DNA of 15,641 bases, taken from contig CAZNXM010000036.1 of the NCBI GenBank assembly GCA_964577145.1, forward strand, positions 1 to 15,641, read 5' to 3'. The notes under the pieces were generated by a model. The model did not search any database and had not been told where the DNA came from. It saw nothing but the letters and a program-made list of their open reading frames with translations. Of this stretch, positions 1 through 8,362 are shown in pieces. The position numbers and the translations under genes are program-made. The stretch comes from MGIIa-K1 sp964577145 (GTDB lineage Archaea > Thermoplasmatota > Poseidoniia > Poseidoniales > Poseidoniaceae). The number at the start of each line of letters is the position of its first letter. Position 1 is the first letter of the stretch.

Positions 1-615
1 AACGAGGACCGCACAGTCGATGTCACAGTATGCAATGAGGCCAATACCCACATTACCGGCAAGGTCGAAGTCATTGGAGTGAACACATTATCCCTACATT
101 CGTTCTTTGTACGTGTGGGCGAAGAAAATCAAAATTCAACTTATTCTCTAGGTAGTCTTGGTTGCCAAGAATTCAAATTATATCTCACCGCTTACAATCT
201 CAATGATACGATGACTGCTAACCTAATCGTGCAAGCGGTAAGTCAGGTTGAGAGTGCTACAATAACCGATAAGTCCTCAGCGATTCACGCTACAGTACAA
301 GCTCCTGAGGGTCCACCAGAGGGCATAAATTTCGGCATGTTCGAATTGGATAACCAGGCCAGCATGATGGTCCTAGCCGCTGGTTGGATTTTGGCAAGCC
401 TACTCTACATGTGGATTCGAATCAGAAAACCTGTTGAAGAAGAGGAAGAAGAGGAGGAACTTGCACCACTCGCGGAAAACGAAGTTCGCATCAATTCCAA
501 CAACAAGGTCGAGTGTTGTGCTTGCGAGGCTCTATTGGGAGTGCCGAGAGGAAGCGAGCCCCCATTCAAGTTCACTTGTCCAAAGTGCTCTGTAAGAATT
601 AGAGTCGTTGAATAA
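1..615 (+). CDS. Membrane-anchored extracellular-domain protein with cytosolic zinc-ribbon tail (5' partial)
   Basis: The reading frame is open from the first base, so this is the C-terminal 204 residues of a longer protein; the GTG at 79 is internal, not a start. The visible part begins with beta-rich, Asn/Thr-rich sequence resembling an extracellular Ig-like or CARDB-like domain (for example TVDVTVCNEANTHITGKVEV). A single hydrophobic segment near MMVLAAGWILASLLYMW follows, then basic RIRK and a run of glutamates, which suggests the C-terminus is cytosolic. The last 35 residues hold CCAC and CPKC, spaced like a zinc ribbon. An outside domain, one membrane span and a cytosolic zinc ribbon suggest a sensor or scaffold, but I do not recognise the family. 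The TAA stop directly abuts the stop of the convergent trmI gene, with no base between them. Confidence 0.8.
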   Translation, partial: NEDRTVDVTVCNEANTHITGKVEVIGVNTLSLHSFFVRVGEENQNSTYSLGSLGCQEFKLYLTAYNLNDTMTANLIVQAVSQVESATITDKSSAIHATVQAPEGPPEGINFGMFELDNQASMMVLAAGWILASLLYMWIRIRKPVEEEEEEEELAPLAENEVRINSNNKVECCACEALLGVPRGSEPPFKFTCPKCSVRIRVVE

Positions 616-1380
616 TCAACGTCGATGGGCAAATAGTAAGAATGCAGTATGGCCGAATGGCCCGTTTACCGGCCTCATTCCACCCTTGGATGTTCGCCCC
701 CATTCCCGTTCCATTAATTCGCCAGCCCATTCGACGGTGAGACCTGCTTCTTCACAAGCGATCCAGCATTTTTCCAATTGGGTGGTAGTGGGTGCATAAC
801 ATGCTAGACGGCCACCAAATACAAGTTTAGGTGCACATGCTTCAATTGCGGGTATGTGGTCAGGCATATCGAGAATAATTGCATTAAATTCCATGTCGGG
901 AACAACGTCTTCGACCATTCCCTCTAGGTGCGTATGTTTTGGGAAACCACTGAAACATTCTCTCGCTCTTTCGAGATTGATCATTCCGACATGAGCGTGT
1001 TCATCTCTTGGTTCTGCAGTAACCAGATGTCCAGTTTCACCCATAGCGCGAGCCAAATGAAGTGACAATCCCCCAGAACCTAGACCTGCTTCGAGAATAG
1101 TATCACCTGGGCCCACTCCAAGTTTGGTGATGAAGGCTCCAGCATCTTTGGCTGAAATAGTCTGGGCACGACGAGCCATTCCCGCAATTAATTCAGGTAA
1201 TCGAGGGGGCATCAAGGTGAAATATTTTTGACCGATTAAGATTTCCTCTCCAAGAGAGTAATCGGCTAGTAGTTTAGCGGTATTGATGACTCCAAGTCCC
1301 TTGTGCTTGGTAACCTCATCGACCACTTTTACGATGAGGACACGACCATCATTCCCCATCAGTACGGCCCACTCAACCAT
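616..1380 (-). CDS. trmI: tRNA (adenine-N1)-methyltransferase, TrmI family (m1A57/58)
   Basis: Class I SAM-dependent methyltransferase of 254 residues, the usual size for archaeal TrmI, which methylates N1 of adenine in the T-loop of tRNA. A small N-terminal beta domain (about 1-60) leads through MPPRLPELIAGMARRAQTIS, typical of the family, to SAM motif I (LEAGLGSGG, 96-104), an acidic motif II (TAEPRDEHA, 121-129) and the catalytic-loop motif DMPD (171-174). The C-terminal MRPVNGPFGHTAFLLFAHR matches the family's closing strand (RP...GHTGFL.FAR). The ATG is preceded on the minus strand by GGAG (1385-1388) four bases away, supporting this start. It is transcribed divergently from the surface-protein gene. 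The family is clear; the exact position modified (57, 58 or both) cannot be read from sequence. Confidence 0.93.
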   Translation of the reverse strand: MVEWAVLMGNDGRVLIVKVVDEVTKHKGLGVINTAKLLADYSLGEEILIGQKYFTLMPPRLPELIAGMARRAQTISAKDAGAFITKLGVGPGDTILEAGLGSGGLSLHLARAMGETGHLVTAEPRDEHAHVGMINLERARECFSGFPKHTHLEGMVEDVVPDMEFNAIILDMPDHIPAIEACAPKLVFGGRLACYAPTTTQLEKCWIACEEAGLTVEWAGELMEREWGRTSKGGMRPVNGPFGHTAFLLFAHRR

Positions 1381-1415
1381 GACACTCCGAGGGTCTAGGG
1401 GCCAAGAACGATTCG

Positions 1416-1428
1416 CATAGAATTATTT
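1416..1428 (-). promoter_or_regulatory. Possible TATA region for trmI
   Basis: Read on the minus strand this is an A/T-rich AAATAATTCTATG stretch about 41 bases before the trmI ATG. That would place the transcript start about 15 bases before the ATG and include the GGAG ribosome-binding site. Weak match; position is the main support. Confidence 0.35.
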
Positions 1429-1447
1429 CTTTTTTTCAATAATAAAT

Positions 1448-1462
1448 CCCCCCGAAGGGGGG
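1448..1462. repeat. Perfect GC palindrome in the divergent trmI/surface-protein region
   Basis: Six C, then GAA, then six G: a perfect inverted repeat with a 3-base centre. If transcribed leftward the RNA would be a five-pair stem closed by C(UUCG)G, an unusually stable tetraloop. It lies upstream of both proposed TATA boxes, with a T-rich tract at 1423-1436 beside it. It could be a protein-binding site, an insulator or terminator element, or a genome-wide repeat. Confidence 0.6.
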
Positions 1463-1482
1463 AATGACATCATCAAGGCATG

Positions 1483-1490
1483 TTAATATA
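1483..1490 (+). promoter_or_regulatory. TATA box for the surface-protein gene (leaderless start)
   Basis: TTAATATA is centred about 26 bases before the ATG at 1513, the archaeal TATA-to-start distance. Transcription should therefore begin at or next to that ATG, giving a leaderless mRNA. This argues against the in-frame ATG at 1480, which lies just upstream of the box. Confidence 0.65.
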
Positions 1491-1512
1491 CCTTATACTT
1501 ACAGAAAAGGGC

Positions 1513-4500
1513 ATGAAGTCTATACGTTTGGTTGCACTTACCCTTGTCACTCTGATGCTATTCAGTGTGCTAGGCTCGTTTTCTAGTATTGTTGTAGAGC
1601 CAATTGATCAACCAATCGTGCTTGAAGAAGAAGAGCTAGTATTTTCTGCAAATAGTCAAGGCCACCCAGTATTTTCGCAATACGTGACCTCTGATAATTG
1701 TGGCTTTTGCTACCAATATGGTAGTCCTGCTCACCACAGTCTGAAAACACAATTCCCTGATGAGTTCGTTTACATTTCCTACCAATCTGTATCTTACGGT
1801 GACACTGACACAGCACGTGCTGGAAATACAAATGGCTACAATTGGCCATGGACCACAAGTGGCGCACCAGACTCTTACTGGGGCGACCGCCTTGACAAGC
1901 GTGCTAGTGGATGTGGCTCGAATACATGCTATGACTCAATGTACAATACTGGTGGAGGAATGTCAGTTGGAGTAACTTCCCAATATTCATTATCTGCTGC
2001 AGTCAGTGAAAATGGAAATCAACTCGATGTTACGATTACTGCTGATTATGTAGGCAGCGGCACTCCAGCTTCTAACATCTACCTATACGCAGCAATGACT
2101 GAGGAAACTTGCAATTCATACGTTTATTCCGATGGAAGTAAGGGGCACAATTGCTGGAAGGGTTGGTTGATGAGTGGTAGCACTTACAAGACTGCTAGCG
2201 GCGGTACTGGTAGCGCCTTTGAATCGGTTTCACTATCAAACGGTGGAGTTTCATTTAGTTGGAGTGTACCAAAGAATATGGTTAACGGAGGCGGAAGCAA
2301 CGCACTAGTAGTTGCAGCGCTAATGTCTGGAGCACCTAGTAGCGGTGCTAACAGTGAGCACGTACTAACAGCAACCGATAGTGGTATGATCCCTTTGATT
2401 GACATCGGTGTAGAAACTCTTACCTTAGACAACCCAGGTGTGGCCAGCGGTTACATTAACGGCGATATTATCGACCTTCAAGCGGTTGTAAAGAACTACG
2501 GTGTCGAAGAATATACCGATGGTGGCGATGTTCGATTCTATTACAAGAATGGAAATACCAAGAACTATGTTGGTAGCACACAAAGCCTTTCCAACTTTGC
2601 AAGCCAAGGTTCAACTCAAACCTTCAATGGGCAAATTGATACATCTGCACTTCCCGAATCAAATTACCAAACCACCTTTGGTGTCGAACTTTCCAATCTG
2701 GTTGCTGATGCAGTAGGTGCTGACAACGATGGAACAGAGATTGTTTCACACGATCTTGTACCAGTCGCACGTAAGGCAGAAGTCATCGGGTCTAACAATA
2801 TTGAGCGAGGTAGCAGTTTCCTTGTTGAGGCAAAGGCTGGAATCAACGACGGCGTCGATATCGACTTGACAACAATGACTTTCGAAATCGAGGTTTCACC
2901 TGCTGGTGCTGATCAATGGGATGGAGACATCGTATCCGGCGGTGATGAAATCTACAACGAAGGTACTTCAAACGAGCACCGCCAATATCTCATGCAACCT
3001 ACAATGAGTATGGGAGCAGGAGATTATGATCTACGCTCACGTGCTGTTGATGGCCGTGGACAAATGAGTGCTTGGGAAGTTACCGAAGATTCATTCGCTC
3101 TACTGAATGCACTCCCGGTAATTACAGCGGAACCTGTTCCAACAGTGAAGGTTCAGACCTCTACAAAGGTCTCAATCGTCGCAAATGTTGCTGATGCTGA
3201 AACCGACTTATCCGACTTGGTAATTACTTCCTCCAGTCCTAACTTCATTGCATGGCACGCATCTAGCGAAGAGGTAGAAGTTTACTTCGAGAACATTCGC
3301 TATGTCGGCGGAGAGCCAGTTGCAAGTGGAATTGAAGTATCAGTTGACGATGGTACCGATATTGCTCATGGCACACTCTTGTTCAACGTAATCGAGAATG
3401 GCCAGCCACGATGGGCAGGGGTGGAGAAGCAATATGTGGATGAAGCATCAAGCGACATTCTAGATCTCCTTCAATACCTATCCGATACCGATTCAAATGG
3501 AAATGTTGTCACAAATCAGGACCTAGTTCTCGCGATTGTTGACAACACCAATCCGGAGATAATCGATGTAGAACTAAGTGGTTCTTATCTCGAATATGAA
3601 ACGACTGATGATGACATCAATGGAATGACAACAGTAACTGTACGTGCATCTGATGGTATACAATTCTCAGACCAACAAATTACAATTCAGATTACCCCAA
3701 TTAATGACGCACCTCGTCTTGACTTGTCAGAGTTTGAGGGTCTTCGCCTAAAGGTAGGAACTCAGAAGGTAATCTTTGTAGATGGTCTACTTACCGATGT
3801 GGACTCAGATGTGAATGAAGCATTCGTTACCGTAACCAATGCGGTCCCGGGTGCTGCTCGTTACAATATTATGGACAACACAATCACACTACAATGGGAA
3901 CAGGCAGGAATGCAGACGGTTACTATCCAGTCTGCTGACCGCTATGATTCGAACATGTACACGCTTGTTGTAGATGTATACGACAGCGCACCTCTGCTCG
4001 TTGGAGAAGGACCTGACGCTGATGTTCGTGTTTCGGTTTCCAATCTCTATATTGACGAAACTCCAGAAGTGACAATGTTCCTCAACAAGGATGATGTTAC
4101 AATTACTAGCATTACTAGCACTTGGCAACTCTGCAATGAATTGACTGGTGTGTGCACTCTACAAGTTGTACACGAGCATGACATCACAGCAAAGAGCCTA
4201 GGGTGGTCATATGACCCATTCTTAGGAGAGGTTGCTGATGGAATGAAAATGAAGGACCAAGTAAAACTCACTAAGATTGTTGCACTCGATAATGAAGGCA
4301 ACAAGTACGAATTCAAGGACGCTAAATATTGGACCATTACTGAGGAAGCTCCTGGCCCTGAGACACTGGATGCCGAGACATTAGCAGAATACATTTCTGA
4401 ATTAGAGGAAGAGATTTCAGCTAAGGAAGTTTATCTTGAGTCATTGACTGAGGGAACTACTGAATACACAGAGATTGAGTCAAATCTTGTTGAACTCCGT

Positions 4501-4902
4501 ACTGATCTCGAGGAAGCATGTGTATATGGTGAATGCACATCCGATGAAGCTGCTGGAGTTACTACTGAACCTACTTCATCAATAGACCTTACAGTGATTC
4601 TAATTGTTGTATCAGTCATTATTCTAGGCGCATTAGCAGCAGTGTTATTCATGCGTGGAGGTAGTAAGACCGAAAACAAGGATTTCATGGTTGATTGGGC
4701 TAACCAATTGCCATCGAATGATGCAGTTGCAAATTCGATGTACGGCGGTGCTGGAGAGATTTTCCAGCAACCTGTCGCAGCCCCACCTGCCCCTGCTGTA
4801 CCACAAGTACCAGCAGGAGCACCACCTCTACCAGAAGGTGGTCTTCCAGCAGGTTGGACTATGGAGCAGTGGGCCCACTACGGCCACCAGTACCAGCAAT
4901 GA
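1513..4902 (+). CDS. Large surface protein: signal peptide, thioredoxin-like CGFC domain, Ig/cadherin-like repeats, coiled coil, TM anchor
   Basis: The preferred start at 1513 gives 1129 residues and a clean signal peptide (MKSIRLVALTLVTLMLFSVL); starting at 1480 adds 11 residues that spoil it. Residues about 52-230 resemble Omp28-like thioredoxin-fold domains: YVTSDNCGFCYQYG carries CxxC at 63-66, and SGAPDSYWGDR could be the cis-proline loop. A CARDB/Ig-like region follows (about 275-420, beginning IDIGVETLTLDNPG), then several Ig- or cadherin-like modules to about 840 with Asp-rich turns such as TDVDSDVNE that could bind calcium. A coiled coil (about 955-1000), a CVYGEC cysteine pair, a membrane span (about 1023-1047) and an 82-residue cytosolic tail end the protein. 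The tail is Pro/Ala-rich and closes with LPAGWTMEQWAHYGHQYQQ. It heads a rightward block with lonB. The role may be extracellular redox, adhesion or cell-surface structure; no specific function can be assigned. Confidence 0.85.
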   Translation: MKSIRLVALTLVTLMLFSVLGSFSSIVVEPIDQPIVLEEEELVFSANSQGHPVFSQYVTSDNCGFCYQYGSPAHHSLKTQFPDEFVYISYQSVSYGDTDTARAGNTNGYNWPWTTSGAPDSYWGDRLDKRASGCGSNTCYDSMYNTGGGMSVGVTSQYSLSAAVSENGNQLDVTITADYVGSGTPASNIYLYAAMTEETCNSYVYSDGSKGHNCWKGWLMSGSTYKTASGGTGSAFESVSLSNGGVSFSWSVPKNMVNGGGSNALVVAALMSGAPSSGANSEHVLTATDSGMIPLIDIGVETLTLDNPGVASGYINGDIIDLQAVVKNYGVEEYTDGGDVRFYYKNGNTKNYVGSTQSLSNFASQGSTQTFNGQIDTSALPESNYQTTFGVELSNLVADAVGADNDGTEIVSHDLVPVARKAEVIGSNNIERGSSFLVEAKAGINDGVDIDLTTMTFEIEVSPAGADQWDGDIVSGGDEIYNEGTSNEHRQYLMQPTMSMGAGDYDLRSRAVDGRGQMSAWEVTEDSFALLNALPVITAEPVPTVKVQTSTKVSIVANVADAETDLSDLVITSSSPNFIAWHASSEEVEVYFENIRYVGGEPVASGIEVSVDDGTDIAHGTLLFNVIENGQPRWAGVEKQYVDEASSDILDLLQYLSDTDSNGNVVTNQDLVLAIVDNTNPEIIDVELSGSYLEYETTDDDINGMTTVTVRASDGIQFSDQQITIQITPINDAPRLDLSEFEGLRLKVGTQKVIFVDGLLTDVDSDVNEAFVTVTNAVPGAARYNIMDNTITLQWEQAGMQTVTIQSADRYDSNMYTLVVDVYDSAPLLVGEGPDADVRVSVSNLYIDETPEVTMFLNKDDVTITSITSTWQLCNELTGVCTLQVVHEHDITAKSLGWSYDPFLGEVADGMKMKDQVKLTKIVALDNEGNKYEFKDAKYWTITEEAPGPETLDAETLAEYISELEEEISAKEVYLESLTEGTTEYTEIESNLVELRTDLEEACVYGECTSDEAAGVTTEPTSSIDLTVILIVVSVIILGALAAVLFMRGGSKTENKDFMVDWANQLPSNDAVANSMYGGAGEIFQQPVAAPPAPAVPQVPAGAPPLPEGGLPAGWTMEQWAHYGHQYQQ

Positions 4903-4968
4903 GTCAAAGGCTGTTAGAGCGATGGCTGCTAGTAGTAGCAGTACAAACGCCTAAATTGGTCCGGTGTC

Positions 4969-4975
4969 GAGGTGA
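4969..4975 (+). promoter_or_regulatory. Shine-Dalgarno site that sets the lonB start
   Basis: GAGGTGA matches the anti-SD end of archaeal 16S rRNA and sits five bases before the ATG at 4981. The in-frame GTG at 4972 falls inside this site, so it is unlikely to be the start. A TAAATT at 4952-4957, about 26 bases before the ATG, could be an internal promoter; this is weak. Confidence 0.7.
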
Positions 4976-4980
4976 AATTA

Positions 4981-7008
4981 ATGGCGGACGCTGATGAGGT
5001 CGCAGATACTTCCGAAGAGGAAGAGGTTGTCACCACTATTTGGGCACCTGAGGATTCGGAAACGGTAGAACTTTCCGACACTCCAGTTGATGAGTGGGTA
5101 CATTCCATCGACTTCGATTCGACCGAGAATGTTCCAGTTCCAGAACGCTTAGTCGACCAAGTAATCGGTCAAGAAGCCGGGTCACTTGTTATCCGTAAGG
5201 CAGCAGAGCAACGTCGCCATATGATGATGATTGGAGACCCTGGGACAGGTAAGTCAATGTTAGCACGTTCAATGACTGAACTCCTTCCACAGGAAAACCT
5301 CGAAGATATTCTCTGCTACCCTAATGATGATGATGAAAACGAGCCCAGAGTTCGTACAGTTCCTGCTGGACGTGGTGACCGAATTGTTCGTTCACAACGT
5401 GAAGCCATCAGAATTCAAAAGGAAAAGAATCAGAAGATGCTTCTCATTGGTTTTGTAGCAATAGCATTCTTGTTAGCAGTAGTTGCACTACAATCAGGAG
5501 ATATTCTCACCCTTCTATTTGGTATGCTATTGCTGATGTTTGGTTACATGTTCCTGCGCTCACGTATGGGTGGTGCCGATGAAGGAAGAATTCCCAAGGT
5601 TTTGGTGAAGCACGATAATTCAGACCCACCTCCATTTATCGATGCTACCGGTACTTTATCTGGCAGTTTGTTAGGAGATGTACGTCACGACCCCTTCCAA
5701 AGTGGAGGAATGGAAACCCCTGCTCATGAGCGAGTGGAACCAGGTGCGATTCACCGCGCACATGGTGGCGTGCTTTACATTGACGAGATCAATTTGCTTC
5801 GACTCGAGGAACAGCAAGCTTTGCTTACCGCAATGCAGGAGAGGGCCTTCCCAATCTCTGGACGTTCCGAGAGGAGTAGCGGAGCATTGACTAAGACTGA
5901 AGCAGTTCCTTGTGACTTCATTTTGATAGCAGCGGGGAATCTCGATGCTATTCAAGGAATGCACCCAGCACTTAGAAGCCGAATTAGAGGTTATGGATAC
6001 GAAGTCTATGTGAATTCATTCATGCCTGATACCGTGGCAAATCGCCGCCGATTAATCCGTTTCATCGCTCAAGAAGTTCGACGCGACATTGGGACCTCAC
6101 GTGAAATTCCACACTTTGACCGCTCTGCAGTCGCAGTAATTCTTCGTGAGGCTCAGCGCAGGGCTGGGCGTCGTGGCAAACTCAGCTTAAGGCTACGTGA
6201 ATTAGGTGGATTAGTTCGCATTGCAGGCGATCTCGCTTCAGAAGAAAATGCCGAGTTGGCTTCGTCTCGCCACGTATTAGCTGCCAGAAATATTGCGAAA
6301 CCACTGGAGCAGCAGGTAGCAGACCGAATGATTGAGCGCCGACAGGAATATTCTCTCACAGTAAATTCTGGTAATAGAATCGGTCGAGTAAATGGCCTCG
6401 CAGTTCTTGGCGCAGATTCAGGACTTTCCGACTATAGTGGAATTATGCTTCCTGTTGAAGCACTGGTCACACCTTCACTTGCTAGTGGAGGTAAAGTATA
6501 CGCTACGGGAGGACTTTCCGACCTTGCAAAGGAGAGCGTTACCAATGTCAGTGCTGTAATCAAGAAGTTAACTGGCAAGGATGTTTCTGATTATGATATA
6601 CACATTCAATTTGTTGACACCCATGGTGTTGACGGAGATTCGGCGTCGATTACCATTGCGACAGCGATTATTTCGGCCTTGGAGAATATCCCAATTCGCC
6701 AAGATTTGGCAATGACAGGTAGCCTCTCAGTTAGAGGTGAAGTCCTTCCTATTGGTGGAGTGACTGCGAAGATTGAAGCTGCAGCCCGTGCTGGAATCAA
6801 GACAGTAGTAATACCGAGGGCAAATGCTCAAGATGTCTTGCTGGACACCCAGTTTGAACATATTGAGGTAATTGCAGTTGATACACTTGACGAGGTAATG
6901 GAACAAGCTCTGATTACTGGAGCGCCACGTAATAGCCTAGTCGAGCGCCTTGGTGCAGTCATTGACCGCCTAACGCCAGAAACCAAGCCAAGCAGTCAAC
7001 TATCATGA
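4981..7008 (+). CDS. lonB: Archaeal membrane-anchored ATP-dependent Lon protease (LonB)
   Basis: This 675-residue AAA+ serine protease degrades misfolded and regulatory proteins at the inner face of the membrane. After an acidic N-terminus it has Walker A GDPGTGKS (85-92), then two adjacent hydrophobic segments (about 153-171 and 174-192) inserted in the AAA+ module, the hallmark of archaeal LonB. Walker B is VLYIDE (264-269) and the sensor region is FILIAAGN (313-320). The C-terminal protease domain has the catalytic serine in DGDSAS (Ser554) and its lysine partner in IGGVTAK (Lys597), forming the Ser-Lys dyad. Length and order are normal. It lies 78 bases after the surface-protein gene and is followed closely by an MFS gene, so co-transcription is plausible. 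The start at 4981 is chosen over GTG 4972 because of the Shine-Dalgarno site. Confidence 0.96.
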   Translation: MADADEVADTSEEEEVVTTIWAPEDSETVELSDTPVDEWVHSIDFDSTENVPVPERLVDQVIGQEAGSLVIRKAAEQRRHMMMIGDPGTGKSMLARSMTELLPQENLEDILCYPNDDDENEPRVRTVPAGRGDRIVRSQREAIRIQKEKNQKMLLIGFVAIAFLLAVVALQSGDILTLLFGMLLLMFGYMFLRSRMGGADEGRIPKVLVKHDNSDPPPFIDATGTLSGSLLGDVRHDPFQSGGMETPAHERVEPGAIHRAHGGVLYIDEINLLRLEEQQALLTAMQERAFPISGRSERSSGALTKTEAVPCDFILIAAGNLDAIQGMHPALRSRIRGYGYEVYVNSFMPDTVANRRRLIRFIAQEVRRDIGTSREIPHFDRSAVAVILREAQRRAGRRGKLSLRLRELGGLVRIAGDLASEENAELASSRHVLAARNIAKPLEQQVADRMIERRQEYSLTVNSGNRIGRVNGLAVLGADSGLSDYSGIMLPVEALVTPSLASGGKVYATGGLSDLAKESVTNVSAVIKKLTGKDVSDYDIHIQFVDTHGVDGDSASITIATAIISALENIPIRQDLAMTGSLSVRGEVLPIGGVTAKIEAAARAGIKTVVIPRANAQDVLLDTQFEHIEVIAVDTLDEVMEQALITGAPRNSLVERLGAVIDRLTPETKPSSQLS

Positions 7009-7024
7009 GCACACCGACCGTTTC

Positions 7025-8347
7025 ATGGCGGGGGGTGAATCAAGATCTGGTGCACTAGGAATTTTATTTCTAGTTGTCATGATAGATATGATTGGATTCG
7101 GAATAATCATTCCATTTCTCACCTATTTCATAGAGGATCTAGCCACAGTTGAAGGAGTTGTTGAATTCGGCTTCTGGATTGGATTAATGATGATGGCGTA
7201 TTCCAGTGCTCAGTTCCTTTTCTCTCCATTTTGGGGTTCATTATCAGACCGAATTGGTCGAAGACCTGTTATATTGACTGGATTAGTAGGAAATACCGTA
7301 TTCTTCACTGTATTTGGGCTATCTAGTAGTCTCTTGATGGCGCTAATTGCTAGATTCCTCGCAGGTGCTTTCAATGCAAATATTGCGGTTGCAAAAGCCT
7401 ACATTGGAGATGTTTCGGACCATACAAACCTAGCAAAGCGCATGGGACTAATCGGTGCCTCTTTCGGTCTTGGTTTTACAATCGGCCCGTTTCTTGGAGG
7501 AGAATTTAGCGACCCAGCATCGCGATGGGAATTATTTCAAAATACAATTTTTGAAACCCATAGTTATCTCTTGCCATGTGTAATTGGGTCGCTACTATCT
7601 ACTCTCTCATTCCTGTTAGCAATTAGGTATCTACCTGAATCAAATCCAGTGGAGATTAGAAAATCCTCAAGATCTCTCAACCCTCTAAAGCAAATTTCCA
7701 ATACAATTAGTGATCTCAAGAAAGTATCAGCGATGCCACAGTTAGGCAATTTGATTTCAATTAGTGTTTTCTTTGTTTATGGCTTCACCATCATGCATGC
7801 AGTATTCGTATTATTCACTGAACTCGACCTCGGCTTTAGTGTAGCTGAAAATGGCAGAATTTTTGCGATTATTGGGATTAATGGTTTAATCATTCAAGGG
7901 GGGTTAATCGGTCCATTAACCAAGAGGTTTGGCTCAATTAAACTGATGAGAGTTGGCACATTAGTTTGTGGATTAGGGCTCACATTAGTGCCGCATGTTT
8001 CTCATGAATGGGTCTGGCTTTCAATGGGAGTTGTCGTTATATTGATCTCTACCGGAAGTGGATTATTCCAGCCCTCCTTTTCAGCAATCCTAGCACAGCG
8101 AACTAGGGAGTCCGGCCAAGAGATGGGGATGGTAATGGGTGCACAGGAATCCGCATCGGCCTTTTCTCGAATTATCGGGCCATTGACTGGGGGCCTAGTT
8201 TGGGATGCAACTGTAAATCAAAGTGGCTGGCTTAGTAATGCAACAGCCTTCCACTTATGTGGGTTAATGATGGCCATAGCATTCTTGTTACAGTTGAAAA
8301 CCAAGCCAATCAATGCGCCTGTCCGTGAACATCTTGAAGAGTGCTGA
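7025..8347 (+). CDS. Major facilitator superfamily transporter (DHA1/TetA-like)
   Basis: Polytopic protein of 440 residues with about 12 hydrophobic segments. The first helix (ALGILFLVVMIDMIGFGIII) is typical of drug:H+ antiporter-1 and TetA-like MFS proteins. Loop 2-3 carries motif A, GSLSDRIGRRP (71-81). The second half starts after a central cytosolic loop rich in Ser, Lys and Arg (about 208-236). Substrate cannot be predicted; small-molecule or drug efflux is the usual role of the subgroup. The gene starts 16 bases after the lonB stop with no clear Shine-Dalgarno site. A run of six G at 7030-7035 sits just inside the start, and an out-of-frame ATG at 7005 overlaps the lonB stop as ATGA, so the true N-terminus deserves care. 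The following gene starts 15 bases after its stop. Confidence 0.9.
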   Translation: MAGGESRSGALGILFLVVMIDMIGFGIIIPFLTYFIEDLATVEGVVEFGFWIGLMMMAYSSAQFLFSPFWGSLSDRIGRRPVILTGLVGNTVFFTVFGLSSSLLMALIARFLAGAFNANIAVAKAYIGDVSDHTNLAKRMGLIGASFGLGFTIGPFLGGEFSDPASRWELFQNTIFETHSYLLPCVIGSLLSTLSFLLAIRYLPESNPVEIRKSSRSLNPLKQISNTISDLKKVSAMPQLGNLISISVFFVYGFTIMHAVFVLFTELDLGFSVAENGRIFAIIGINGLIIQGGLIGPLTKRFGSIKLMRVGTLVCGLGLTLVPHVSHEWVWLSMGVVVILISTGSGLFQPSFSAILAQRTRESGQEMGMVMGAQESASAFSRIIGPLTGGLVWDATVNQSGWLSNATAFHLCGLMMAIAFLLQLKTKPINAPVREHLEEC

Positions 8348-8352
8348 GGGTG

Positions 8353-8356
8353 TGAG
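8353..8356 (+). promoter_or_regulatory. Shine-Dalgarno site for the AI-2E family gene
   Basis: GAGG lies six bases before the ATG at 8363, in the short gap after the MFS stop, supporting translation from a shared transcript. Confidence 0.5.
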
Positions 8357-8362
8357 GCTTCT

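Noticed and set aside
436..460. Low-complexity GAAGAGGAA tract as a DNA repeat
   Set aside because: It simply encodes the run of glutamates after the membrane span.
405..632. Serine-rich reading frame on the minus strand
   Set aside because: It is the antisense of the glutamate run and zinc-ribbon tail of the real gene and overlaps trmI.
1480..1512. ATG at 1480 as start of the surface protein
   Set aside because: It adds MLIYLILTEKG before the signal peptide, and it lies immediately before the TATA box placed 26 bases ahead of ATG 1513.
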